A stretch of 64,000 nucleotides of DNA from Thalassotalea_E sp964620605 (GTDB lineage: Bacteria; Pseudomonadota; Gammaproteobacteria; Enterobacterales; Alteromonadaceae), in the NCBI GenBank assembly GCA_964620605.1, contig CAZUHQ010000002.1, positions 1-64,000 on the forward strand, read 5' to 3'. The position numbers and the translations under genes were made by a program. Shown here piece after piece: positions 8,030 to 15,910 of this stretch (the first letter of the stretch is position 1; every line of letters starts with the position of its first letter). Below the pieces are notes generated by a model that was not told the origin of the DNA, ran no database searches, and saw nothing but the letters and a program-made list of their open reading frames with translations.

Positions 8030-8077
8030 TATCTATATATTGTGTTTTTATTTGATTTAGATCGCAATATCTAGTGT
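8030..8077 (+). promoter_or_regulatory. Tandem NrdR-like boxes upstream of nrdJ
   Basis: Two 16-mers resemble the NrdR consensus ACACWATATATWGTGT: TATCTATATATTGTGT at 8030-8045 and TCGCAATATCTAGTGT at 8062-8077, each matching at 13 of 16 positions by eye. Their starts are 32 bp apart, about three helical turns, which is the spacing typical of NrdR box pairs. This predicts repression of the reductase genes by the ATP/dATP-sensing NrdR. Confidence 0.72.
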
Positions 8078-8148
8078 TTTGTCTTTTCCTTTTTATTTTA
8101 TTTCGTACACTTAAGCGCAAAAAACAATAGTAAAAAGGATGCAAAAAC

Positions 8149-10305
8149 ATGTCACCCACTCTGACCGAAACCGTTAATACCGAGATTGAATTACAAGCCG
8201 CCTCACTGGATATTTGGGATAAAAAATATCGCCTGAAAGATAAAACCGGCCAGGCGCAAGAACATAGCATTGATGAAACCTTTATTCGTGTTGCTAGCGC
8301 CCTGGCGGAGATTGAACCTAAGCAAAAAAAACAGTGGCGAGAAAAGTTTTTATGGGCGTTAAAATCCGGAGCCTATCCGGCTGGTCGCATTATCGCCAAT
8401 GCCGGTGCCAGTCAATTTAAGCCGTCAACTTCAACAATCAATTGCACCGTTTCGGGCACCATAGAAGATTCAATGACCGGCATTTTATCTCGGGTGCATG
8501 AATCCGGTTTAACGTTAAAAGCCGGTTGTGGTATCGGCTATGAATTTTCTACCTTAAGACCAAGTGGGGCCTATGTTGCTGGTGCCGGCGCCAGAACCTC
8601 GGGGCCGATGTCTTTTATGGATATCTTTGACAAAATGTGCTTTACCGTGAGCTCTGCCGGCGGTCGCCGTGGCGCACAAATGGGCGTGTTTGATGTCTCA
8701 CACCCTGATGTCAAAGATTTTATTTTGGCAAAACGCGAAGATGGCCGATTACGCCAGTTTAATTTATCTTTACTGATCACCGACGAATTTATTAAAGCGG
8801 TAAAAAATCAGCAGGAATGGCCGCTGGTGTTTCCGATTTCGGAAAAGGAGCTGGCGTCTGAAAAAATCTCATTAACTGATAGCGATAAGATTCACTTTAG
8901 AGAAAATTACTTTGACAGTGATTATGTGAAAACACATGGTTATATCGTCAATAAGCAAGGACTGATCGCCTGTAAGATTTATGACCGCATTCCTGCCAAT
9001 CGCTTGTGGGATATGATCATGAGCAATACCTTTGATTATGCTGAGCCGGGTTTTTTACTGATAGACCATGCTAATGAATATAACAATAATTGGTTTTGTG
9101 AGCAGCTAAGGGCGAGTAACCCGTGCGGCGAACAGATTTTGCCACCGCACGGCGCTTGCTTATTAGGCTCGGTTAATCTGGTGAAATTTGTTGAACAGCC
9201 ATTTAGTGAACAGGCACAATTTGATTGGGCTAAGTTTAAAGAAGTCGTCAAAGTGTTTACTCGTATGCTGGACAATGTTGTGGAAATCAATGGCCTGCCA
9301 CTGGAGCCGCAACGTCAGGAAATTCAAAATAAACGTCGTCATGGCATGGGTTATTTAGGGCTTGGTTCGGCGCTGACCATGCTAAAAATTCCTTATAACA
9401 GCCCGCAGGCGGTCGCCTTTACCGAGGAAGTATCGAAAGTGATGGCGATCACCGGCTGGCAGCAAGCCCTGGAGCTGGCGAAAGAAAAGGGACCTGCACC
9501 TGTGTTAAGCCAGTCTTTTACCGTGACCGAGCAAATGCTGGTCAAACGTCCAGAAATGGCAGCGGATGGTTATAAGGTTGGCGATAACGTCAAAGGATCT
9601 GTGCTACATGCGAAATACAGCCGCTATATGCAGCGTATCGCTCAGGAGCAGCCGGAGCTGATTGAACAGTTGGCAAAAGTTGGCGCGCGCTTTACCCACC
9701 ATACTTCGATTGCGCCAACCGGTACTTTGGCTTTAAGCCTGGGTAATAATGCTTCTAATGGTATTGAACCAAGTTTTGCCCACGAATATCACCGTAATAT
9801 TATTCGTGAAGGCAAAAAATCAAAAGAGTCGGTGGCAGTCGCCAGTTATGAGTTGTTGGCTTATCGTCATTTTATTAATGAAAATGCTCAGGCCTATGGT
9901 GATGATAGTGTTAATCAATTACCGGATTATTTTGTCGCCAGTGACAGCATTACGCCAGAAGAGCATGTCGATATTCAATCTGCGGCGCAATATTGGGTTG
10001 ATTCTTCCATTTCCAAAACTATCAATGTACCGACCGACTTTGATTATCAGGCATTTAAGAATATTTATATCTACGCTTACGACAAAGGTTTAAAAGGCTG
10101 CACCACTTTTAGATTCAATCCTGAAGTCCACCAAGGGGTACTGGTTAAAGAAACTGATCTCGAGTCGGTGGAATACGAATTTACCTTGGAAGATGGCTCG
10201 GTGATTAGCGTTAAAGGCAATGAAGAATTGATTTACGACGGCGAGACCCACACAGCTGCCAATCTTCATGACGCGTTAAAAGAAGGTTATTACGGCAAGC
10301 TCTAG
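8149..10305 (+). CDS. nrdJ: NrdJa, class II (adenosylcobalamin-dependent) ribonucleotide reductase, catalytic subunit
   Basis: Reduces ribonucleotides to deoxyribonucleotides using a radical generated from adenosylcobalamin, so it works with or without oxygen. The 718-residue product carries the reductase active-site loop NPCGEQ (Cys about residue 326), a further conserved cysteine in INCTVSGT (N-terminal part) and the phosphate-binding SIAPTGTLAL. It lacks the C-terminal cysteine tail, which is on the next gene, the split nrdJa/nrdJb arrangement known from Pseudomonas aeruginosa. An AAGG about 10 nt before the ATG is the likely ribosome-binding site. Tandem NrdR-like boxes lie about 70-120 bp upstream. 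No cobalamin riboswitch was recognised. Confidence 0.93.
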   Translation: MSPTLTETVNTEIELQAASLDIWDKKYRLKDKTGQAQEHSIDETFIRVASALAEIEPKQKKQWREKFLWALKSGAYPAGRIIANAGASQFKPSTSTINCTVSGTIEDSMTGILSRVHESGLTLKAGCGIGYEFSTLRPSGAYVAGAGARTSGPMSFMDIFDKMCFTVSSAGGRRGAQMGVFDVSHPDVKDFILAKREDGRLRQFNLSLLITDEFIKAVKNQQEWPLVFPISEKELASEKISLTDSDKIHFRENYFDSDYVKTHGYIVNKQGLIACKIYDRIPANRLWDMIMSNTFDYAEPGFLLIDHANEYNNNWFCEQLRASNPCGEQILPPHGACLLGSVNLVKFVEQPFSEQAQFDWAKFKEVVKVFTRMLDNVVEINGLPLEPQRQEIQNKRRHGMGYLGLGSALTMLKIPYNSPQAVAFTEEVSKVMAITGWQQALELAKEKGPAPVLSQSFTVTEQMLVKRPEMAADGYKVGDNVKGSVLHAKYSRYMQRIAQEQPELIEQLAKVGARFTHHTSIAPTGTLALSLGNNASNGIEPSFAHEYHRNIIREGKKSKESVAVASYELLAYRHFINENAQAYGDDSVNQLPDYFVASDSITPEEHVDIQSAAQYWVDSSISKTINVPTDFDYQAFKNIYIYAYDKGLKGCTTFRFNPEVHQGVLVKETDLESVEYEFTLEDGSVISVKGNEELIYDGETHTAANLHDALKEGYYGKL

Positions 10306-10338
10306 TCGATAGAAAATAACAGGATTAAGGAAAAAACA

Positions 10339-11004
10339 ATGAAAGAAATTACCCAAACAATTACCGCTGTTAAAGTGAAAACCAATGAGCAAGTAGTAAA
10401 TGAACAGAGTGAGGCGCCGGCCATTAACTTAAATGAAAATATTCAGCGCCCGGAAATGTTGATCGGCTCAACCTATAAGATCAAGCCGCCGATTTCCGAC
10501 CATGCGCTTTATATCACCATCAATGATATTTTGCTTAACCAGGGCACAGAACAGGAAATTCGCCGTCCGTTTGAAATTTTCGTCAACTCGAAAAACATGG
10601 AGTTTTATTCTTGGATTGTCGCCTTGACTCGCGTGATCTCCGCGGTGTTTCGTAAAGGCGGCGATTGCACCTTTTTGGTGGAAGAGTTAAAAGCCGTGTT
10701 TGACCCTAAAGGTGGCTACTATCAAAGAGGTACCGGAATTTTTATGCCGTCTGTGGTCGCCGATATTGGCCATATCATAGAAACTCATTTAAAAACGTTA
10801 GATATGCTACCCAGCAGCGAGATTGACGCTCATCAGCAGGCCTATATTCAGCAAAAGCGTGAAGCGGTGATGGCAGAGCAGCAAAGTGAGCAAATTGCGT
10901 TTCCGACAACCGCCAGTAAATGCAGCAAGTGCCATCAAAAATCCGTCGTCTTACTAGATGGTTGCGCCACCTGTTTAAACTGCGGCGACTCCAAATGTGG
11001 CTAA
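10339..11004 (+). CDS. NrdJb, class II ribonucleotide reductase C-terminal subunit
   Basis: The 221-residue product looks like the separately encoded C-terminal part of a class II reductase. A central TSCPD-like domain (about residues 55-155) contains RRPFEIFVNSKN and VEELKAVFDPKGGY. The C-terminal tail is cysteine-rich: CSKCHQKS, then four more cysteines in CATCLNCGDSKCG. In this family the tail cysteines pass electrons from thioredoxin-type donors to the active site and may bind zinc. It follows nrdJa by 33 bp with AAGGA before the ATG, so both are surely co-transcribed under the NrdR-like boxes. Confidence 0.85.
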   Translation: MKEITQTITAVKVKTNEQVVNEQSEAPAINLNENIQRPEMLIGSTYKIKPPISDHALYITINDILLNQGTEQEIRRPFEIFVNSKNMEFYSWIVALTRVISAVFRKGGDCTFLVEELKAVFDPKGGYYQRGTGIFMPSVVADIGHIIETHLKTLDMLPSSEIDAHQQAYIQQKREAVMAEQQSEQIAFPTTASKCSKCHQKSVVLLDGCATCLNCGDSKCG

Positions 11005-11035
11005 ATAGCCGTACTCTGGGGATCTGACAATAAAT

Positions 11036-11070
11036 GCCTGATGTTGGTAAAAACCAAAATCAGGCGTTTC
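11036..11070 (+). terminator. Probable weak terminator after nrdJb
   Basis: A 13 bp stem with one mismatch pairs GCCTGATGTTGGT (11036-11048) with 11053-11065; the downstream T tract is poor (GTTTCCC). It may end or attenuate transcription between nrdJb and rplM. Confidence 0.5.
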
Positions 11071-11124
11071 CCTGCCACAGAGTTGAACCTTGCTTATTGA
11101 TTCATAAAAGTCTAAAAAATATAC

Positions 11125-11160
11125 GTGATCTCTTTAGATTTCTTCTGTATAATGCGCGCT
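11125..11160 (+). promoter_or_regulatory. Probable rplM-rpsI promoter with GC-rich discriminator
   Basis: A perfect -10 TATAAT at 11148-11153 is followed at once by GCGCGCTCCC, a GC-rich discriminator typical of stringently controlled ribosomal promoters. The -35 is weak (around 11125). The leader to rplM would be about 130 nt and contains a small stem, ATAATC-ttag-GATTAT (11244-11259), followed by a T run, a possible attenuator. Confidence 0.55.
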
Positions 11161-11292
11161 CCCTGACGTTACAATGTCTATATCTCCCAGGAATAGACGC
11201 AAGACTCGATACTCGAAGGGGTAATGGCGTGGTCTTTTAACTGATAATCTTAGGATTATTTTTTAGTAACATTTTAATATTGGGTTTTTTAA

Positions 11293-11721
11293 ATGAAAAC
11301 TTTTGTAGCTAAGCCAGAAAGCGTACAACGCGAATGGTTTTTAGTGGACGCTGAGAATAAAACTCTTGGTCGTATCGCTACTGAAATTGCTAGCCGTTTA
11401 CGCGGTAAGCATAAGCCGGAATATACTCCTCACTGTGATACCGGTGATTACATCGTTGTTATCAATGCTGAGAAAGTAAAAGTAACTGGTAATAAAGCGA
11501 AAGGTAAAATTTACTACTCGCACACTGAATTCCCTGGTGGTCTTAAGCAAATTAGCTTTGAAAAGTTAATTGATAAAGCGCCAGAACGTGCGATTGAATT
11601 TGCTGTTAAAGGTATGTTACCTAAAGGTCCTTTAGGTCGTGAAATGTACCGTAAGCTTAAAGTGTATGCTGGTGCTGAGCACAAGCATGCTGCACAACAA
11701 CCACAACTTTTGGAGCTGTAA
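11293..11721 (+). CDS. rplM: Ribosomal protein L13
   Basis: Large-subunit protein L13, needed early in 50S assembly. The 142-residue product matches the family along its whole length, including WFLVDAENKTLGRIATEIA, the KPEYTPHCDTGDYIVVINA core, and GMLPKGPLGREMYRKLKVY. It begins after a ~130-nt leader; in E. coli L13 represses its own operon through the 5' leader, so similar feedback is possible here. rpsI follows after 3 bp. Confidence 0.98.
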   Translation: MKTFVAKPESVQREWFLVDAENKTLGRIATEIASRLRGKHKPEYTPHCDTGDYIVVINAEKVKVTGNKAKGKIYYSHTEFPGGLKQISFEKLIDKAPERAIEFAVKGMLPKGPLGREMYRKLKVYAGAEHKHAAQQPQLLEL

Positions 11722-11724
11722 GCA

Positions 11725-12117
11725 ATGGCTGATAATCAATATTACGGTACTGGTCGTCGCAAGAGCTCTACTGCTCGTGTGTTTATGAAAGCTGGTAACG
11801 GTGCAATCACAATTAACAAACGTGACATTTCTGAGTACTTCGGTCGTGAAACGGCTCGCATGGTTGTTCGTCAGCCATTAGAGTTAGTTGAAATGTTAGA
11901 AAAGTTTGACTTTAACATCACTGTCGTTGGTGGTGGTATTTCTGGTCAAGCCGGTGCTATTCGTCACGGTATTACTCGTGCATTAATGCAGTTCGACGAA
12001 ACTTTACGTGGTGACTTACGTAAAGCCGGTTTCGTTACTCGTGATGCTCGTAAAGTTGAACGTAAGAAAGTTGGTTTACACAAGGCTCGTAAAAAGCCTC
12101 AATTCTCAAAACGTTAA
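11725..12117 (+). CDS. rpsI: Ribosomal protein S9
   Basis: Small-subunit protein S9, whose C-terminal tail reaches the P-site tRNA. The 130-residue product has YYGTGRRKSSTARVF at the start, GGGISGQAGAIRHGITRAL in the middle and the basic tail ending in KKPQFSKR. The ribosome-binding GGAG overlaps the end of rplM, indicating translational coupling. A strong terminator follows. In many gammaproteobacteria petABC and sspAB come next; they are not in this window. Confidence 0.98.
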   Translation: MADNQYYGTGRRKSSTARVFMKAGNGAITINKRDISEYFGRETARMVVRQPLELVEMLEKFDFNITVVGGGISGQAGAIRHGITRALMQFDETLRGDLRKAGFVTRDARKVERKKVGLHKARKKPQFSKR

Positions 12118-12139
12118 TCTTTACTGTTTACCTATGCAA

Positions 12140-12164
12140 AAAACCGGCTTATGCCGGTTTTTTT
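12140..12164 (+). terminator. Intrinsic terminator after rpsI
   Basis: A stem AAACCGGC (12141-12148) / GCCGGTTT (12153-12160) with a TTAT loop is followed by a T run. Confidence 0.93.
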
Positions 12165-12251
12165 ATGTTCAGGACGAACGGTATGACACGGTGCCATGGA
12201 TGGCAAAGAGTGTCGATGTTCAGGACGAACGGTATGACACGGTGTCATGGA
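12165..12251 (+). repeat. Post-terminator repeat, copy C (two direct repeats)
   Basis: A 36 bp unit starting ATGTTCAGGACGAACGGTAT occurs at 12165-12200 and again, with a single visible base difference, at 12216-12251. Between and within them, GACAC (12185-12189) pairs with GTGTC (12210-12214) around a small hairpin GCCAT-gg-ATGGC (12193-12204). The layout resembles copies A and B. The rest of the 436 bp gap to the next gene holds only the inverted repeat at 12464-12491 and AT-rich sequence; no RNA gene was recognised. Confidence 0.65.
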
Positions 12252-12463
12252 AGGTGTTAGTGATAATTATTCCTTCAGGTTTAACTGCTGGTACAGCACC
12301 TGTCGTTAGAAAAATTCGCCAAAAAAATACGTAATAAACATTTCAAAATTTAATCACTTTGCTCATTGACTTAGGTAAGCTATCTGGCGTTTTACCTTGC
12401 CTGCTTGTCTTTGCTATACGCCGGGTTATTTGTGTTTTCAGCTATCGCCAACTAGAGTTAGTA

Positions 12464-12491
12464 ATACCAAATTGTTTATTTCAATTGGTAT
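12464..12491. repeat. Short palindromic repeat (AATTGGTAT type)
   Basis: ATACCAAATTG (12464-12474) faces CAATTGGTAT (12482-12491) as an imperfect inverted repeat. The 17-mer TTATTTCAATTGGTATA (12476-12492) recurs exactly at 4703-4719, next to the degQ stop codon, so this is probably a dispersed short palindrome. It lies about 60 bp upstream of the next gene and could overlap its promoter. Confidence 0.5.
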
Positions 12492-12553
12492 AGTGTGCTG
12501 TGTGCATTAAATAATAATTACTATCTACATCTACAACTTTATGGAGAGAGCAT

Positions 12554-12946
12554 ATGAAGCATCGCTTAAGCTTTGGATGTTTCAGTATACTTTCTGACAA
12601 CATTGTTGAGGTAGTCGTTGATGAAGGTGTTGAAATGTCATTAGAGATGATCGATGAGTGTCACCACTTTATTGTAAGTCATTTTAAAGAAGACTTTGGC
12701 ATGTTGATAAACCGGGTCAATAATTACACCTACAGCTATGAGGCGAAGTTAAGCATTGCCTCATATGAAAACTTGAAGGCGCTTGCGTTCGTTTACTATT
12801 CAGAATCTAGTAAAGCAGTCAGTGAAAACCTTTATCAATTGCGTTCACTAGATCAATGGAACTATAAATTATTCTCAGGGTTAGAGTTAGGGTGGCAGCA
12901 GGCTTTTGATTGGCTACAACAAGAATTGTCAGTAAAGGTGAGTTGA
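12554..12946 (+). CDS. Hypothetical small soluble protein, possibly STAS/SpoIIAA-like
   Basis: A 130-residue protein that I do not recognise with certainty. It has no signal peptide or membrane segment. The first half reads like beta-strands (LSFGCFSILSDNIVEVVVDEG) followed by a helix and FGMLINRVNNYTYSYEA; the second half has a helix-rich end with WQQAFDWLQQEL. The alternation recalls SpoIIAA/STAS-like small proteins found as orphans in marine bacteria, but no catalytic motif is visible. A strong GGAGAGAG sits just before the ATG, so it is clearly translated. It stands alone between an upstream repeat region and a bidirectional terminator, converging on hemL. Confidence 0.65.
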   Translation: MKHRLSFGCFSILSDNIVEVVVDEGVEMSLEMIDECHHFIVSHFKEDFGMLINRVNNYTYSYEAKLSIASYENLKALAFVYYSESSKAVSENLYQLRSLDQWNYKLFSGLELGWQQAFDWLQQELSVKVS

Positions 12947-12952
12947 AAATAA

Positions 12953-12983
12953 TATCGCCGCTTTATAAAAATAAGCGGCGATA
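12953..12983. terminator. Bidirectional terminator between the small gene and hemL
   Basis: A perfect 11 bp stem pairs TATCGCCGCTT (12953-12963) with AAGCGGCGATA (12973-12983); T-rich sequence lies on both sides when each strand is read. Confidence 0.82.
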
Positions 12984-12993
12984 CTTTTATATG

Positions 12994-14274
12994 CTAGAGT
13001 TGAGCAAAGCAGCGATCAGCGGCTGCTAAGGTTTTATCTATCTCTGTATCGTTATGAGCGGTTGATAAAAAGCTTGCTTCAAACGCCGATGGCGCCAAAT
13101 AAATTCCTTCCTCAAGCATTAAATGAAAGAAGCGTTTGAATTTTTCGCCGTCACAGGCGGTCGCCTGTTCGAAGCTGGTAATTTGCTGTTCTTCAGTAAA
13201 GAAAAAGCCAAACATAGCACCCACATAGTTAATCGCTAGTGAAATACCGTTGCGCTCAGCTGCTGCTTTAAAGCCCATGGCAAGTTTTTCAGTTGCTTGT
13301 GCTAATTGCTGGTGTTTATCGCCCTGGCTAAGTTCATTTAATGCGGCCAGGCCTGCTGCCATGGCAATCGGGTTGCCGGATAAAGTACCTGCTTGATAAA
13401 CTGGGCCAACCGGCGCGATATAATCCATAATTTCTTTTTTACCGCCAAAAGCACCTACCGGCATACCGCCACCGATGACTTTACCTAGGGTAGTTAAGTC
13501 AGGCTTGATACTATAATGAGCCTGGGCGCCGCCTAAGGCAACGCGAAATCCTGTCATTACTTCATCAAAAATAAGTACCGACTGGTACTGATCACACACG
13601 GCACGTAAACCTTCAAGGAATCCGTCAACCGGTGGGATACAGTTCATATTGCCGGCAACCGGTTCCACGATAATACAAGCGATTTGCTCACCTAATTCGG
13701 CAAATAGCTGCTTGACCTGCTCAATGTCATTATATTTAAGTGTTAGGGTATGTTTGGCAAAATCTTCCGGAATGCCAGGAGAATTAGGCACGCCCATGGT
13801 TAATGCTCCTGAACCGGCTTTGACTAACAATGAGTCGGCATGGCCATGGTAACAACCTTCAAATTTGAGTATTTTATCGCGCCCGGTATAACCGCGCGCT
13901 AGGCGAATCGCACTCATGGTAGCTTCTGTGCCTGAGCTGACCATACGCAGTTTTTCCATCGACGGCACCAGTTCACGCACCTTTTCTGCCATGGTAATTT
14001 CCAGCTCAGTTGGTGCACCAAAACTTAGGCCGTTTTTTGCGGTTGAAATCACTGCTTCTAAGATTGCCGGATGATTATGACCTAAGATCATTGGGCCCCA
14101 GGAGCCGACATAATCGATATAGGCTTTGTCGTTAGCATCATAAATATAAGCGCCTTCTGCTCGTTTAATAAAACAGGGTGTTCCACCGACACCGTTAAAG
14201 GCACGAACCGGTGAATTAACGCCGCCGGGAATAACTTCTTGCGCGTGTTCAAAGAGTTGTTGTGATTTATCCAT
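12994..14274 (-). CDS. hemL: Glutamate-1-semialdehyde 2,1-aminomutase
   Basis: PLP enzyme converting glutamate-1-semialdehyde to 5-aminolevulinate, the tetrapyrrole precursor in the C5 pathway. The 426-residue product spans the full family: FNGVGGTPCFIKRAEGAYIYD at the start, VSSGTEATMSAIRLARG, the domain FDEVMTGFRVA and the PLP lysine in TLGKVIGGGMPVGAFGG. pyrB lies 40 bp upstream on the same strand, so the two may be co-transcribed, and hemJ follows the same direction further upstream. Confidence 0.97.
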   Translation of the reverse strand: MDKSQQLFEHAQEVIPGGVNSPVRAFNGVGGTPCFIKRAEGAYIYDANDKAYIDYVGSWGPMILGHNHPAILEAVISTAKNGLSFGAPTELEITMAEKVRELVPSMEKLRMVSSGTEATMSAIRLARGYTGRDKILKFEGCYHGHADSLLVKAGSGALTMGVPNSPGIPEDFAKHTLTLKYNDIEQVKQLFAELGEQIACIIVEPVAGNMNCIPPVDGFLEGLRAVCDQYQSVLIFDEVMTGFRVALGGAQAHYSIKPDLTTLGKVIGGGMPVGAFGGKKEIMDYIAPVGPVYQAGTLSGNPIAMAAGLAALNELSQGDKHQQLAQATEKLAMGFKAAAERNGISLAINYVGAMFGFFFTEEQQITSFEQATACDGEKFKRFFHLMLEEGIYLAPSAFEASFLSTAHNDTEIDKTLAAADRCFAQL

Positions 14275-14314
14275 TATTTTGCCTTGTTAATTATTTTGAC
14301 TGGTGTTGCTATGG

Positions 14315-15328
14315 CTATAGCGCTTTGCTGCTATGCCAAGTGACTGGTTTTTCGTATTGGGTTAACTTGTCCTCAACCCCTAAGGTCAAGGCAAATAACG
14401 CCATACGAACCAATACGCCATTTTGTGCTTGTCTAAAGATTGCCAGATTTTCAAGATCGTTAAGATCATTATCCAGTTCATTCGCTTCCGGGCGGGAGTC
14501 GCGGGGTAATGGGTGCATGATCACTGTATGTTGTTTGCAGTATTGGCGATAGACTTCTTTATTTAAACTAAAGTGGCCGCGATATAAATCTGCTTCATCC
14601 GGGCTGGCAAATCTTTCCTGCTGAATACGGGTTTGATAGATAACATCGCAGGCGAGGTTACCCTCGATACTATTACTCAGTGTTACTTTATGGCCAGCAT
14701 TTTCCAGTGTTGAAATAACATTGTCAGGCATTTGCAGGGCATCAGGGGCGATCATGGTAACCTGAACATTTTTATACAAACTTAATAGTTTAGATAAGGA
14801 GTGTACGGTGCGGCCATGTTTTAAATCCCCCATCAAGGTGATATTAATGCCGTCTAAGCTTTTGCCATGAGGTTTCATTTCTGACTGGATAGTAAATAAA
14901 TCCAGTAATGCCTGAGTCGGGTGTTCATTGGCACCATCACCGCCGTTAATTACCGGTACACTACTGCCTTTGGCAAATTCGCTGACCGAGTGCATTTGCG
15001 GGTGACGCATTGCAATAACATCGGAATACCCACTGATAACCCGGGCGGTATCGAACAGTGACTCGCCTTTAGCTAATGATGAATTATCTTCACCTACGGT
15101 TTCACGGACAAAACCGCCGAGTAAGTTAAACGCGGCGCCGAAGCTGACTCGGGTTCGGGTGCTCGGCTCAAAAAATAAGTTGTTTAAGATCGCACCGTCG
15201 AGTACATGGCAACGTTTTTGACGCATCGCATAAGGCGCCATCTGTGCTGAGACGGATAAAATTTTTGCAATGGCTTCACGGTCAAACTGTGAAACAGAGA
15301 GAATATGGCTACCTTCAAAGGTCATCAT
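14315..15328 (-). CDS. pyrB: Aspartate carbamoyltransferase, catalytic chain
   Basis: Condenses carbamoyl phosphate with aspartate in the second step of pyrimidine synthesis. The carbamoyl-phosphate loop FFEPSTRTRVSF, the HPTQALLDLFTI segment and the aspartate-binding HPLPRDSRPE are all present. At 337 residues it is longer than E. coli PyrB (311), and no pyrI regulatory gene lies beside it, so classical allosteric control by PyrI cannot be assumed. The ~150 bp upstream region shows no obvious leader peptide or attenuator. Confidence 0.95.
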   Translation of the reverse strand: MMTFEGSHILSVSQFDREAIAKILSVSAQMAPYAMRQKRCHVLDGAILNNLFFEPSTRTRVSFGAAFNLLGGFVRETVGEDNSSLAKGESLFDTARVISGYSDVIAMRHPQMHSVSEFAKGSSVPVINGGDGANEHPTQALLDLFTIQSEMKPHGKSLDGINITLMGDLKHGRTVHSLSKLLSLYKNVQVTMIAPDALQMPDNVISTLENAGHKVTLSNSIEGNLACDVIYQTRIQQERFASPDEADLYRGHFSLNKEVYRQYCKQHTVIMHPLPRDSRPEANELDNDLNDLENLAIFRQAQNGVLVRMALFALTLGVEDKLTQYEKPVTWHSSKAL

Positions 15329-15481
15329 ACAATTTACCTAATATTAATATGACTACAGCTTGATACCGCTGATTTTGGGGCAGAAATATAGCATAACTAA
15401 CGACACTTGAGAATTTTAACTGAATAAGTGCCGCGATTATTTTGCTTTTACTTGACAGAAATCAGTAATTTTTATTGTTGA

Positions 15482-15910
15482 TTAAAATGGCTTGGTATAC
15501 ACCAGAATAATCACAGTAAATAAAATGATTACCGGAATTTCGTTGAAAATACGATAAAACTTACCGGATCGGGTGTTTTTATCCTGCTGAAAAACTTTCA
15601 ACAGTTTGAAACAGTAACCATGGTAGGTCAGTAACAACAACACCAGGGTAATTTTAATATGTAACCATTTGGCGTTAGCAAACCATGGATAACCATATTG
15701 ATAAATTAGGGCAATACCGAATAAAACGGTTAAAATGGCAAATGGCGTAATGAAATACAGCAGGCGTTTTTCCATGCCTTTAAGTTGTGCTATGACTTTA
15801 GGTTCATCCGTTTCTGCATGATTAACGAATAAACGTGGTAAGTAAAAAATCCCGGCAAACCAGGCGACCATAAAACTGACGTGTAATGCTTTTAGCCATA
15901 AAATGCTCAT
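15482..15910 (-). CDS. hemJ: HemJ-type protoporphyrinogen IX oxidase
   Basis: Small membrane protein (142 residues, four predicted transmembrane segments) of the HemJ/UPF0093 family, which oxidises protoporphyrinogen IX to protoporphyrin IX in bacteria lacking HemG/HemY. The N-terminal signature LKALHVSFMVAWFAGIFYLP contains the conserved histidine, and MEKRLLYFITP and KWLHIKITLVLLLLTYHG supply further family residues. It overlaps the upstream ClC gene by 4 bp (ATGA), so the two are translationally coupled. Together with nearby hemL it suggests a loose heme-synthesis grouping. Confidence 0.9.
   Translation of the reverse strand: MSILWLKALHVSFMVAWFAGIFYLPRLFVNHAETDEPKVIAQLKGMEKRLLYFITPFAILTVLFGIALIYQYGYPWFANAKWLHIKITLVLLLLTYHGYCFKLLKVFQQDKNTRSGKFYRIFNEIPVIILFTVIILVYTKPF

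Noticed and set aside
7961..8148. Cobalamin riboswitch upstream of the B12-dependent reductase
   Set aside because: The conserved B12-box is not present and the region is AT-rich; NrdR-like boxes explain it better.
12165..12251. CRISPR array
   Set aside because: Only two units with one 15 bp spacing; they carry internal hairpins and sit behind a terminator, and no cas gene is present.
12008..12334. A 108-codon reading frame overlapping the end of rpsI
   Set aside because: It is rpsI in another frame, followed by terminator and repeat sequence; no ribosome-binding site and no protein-like composition.
15329..15481. pyrL-type attenuator before pyrB
   Set aside because: No leader peptide or U-tract hairpin was visible on the minus strand in this stretch.
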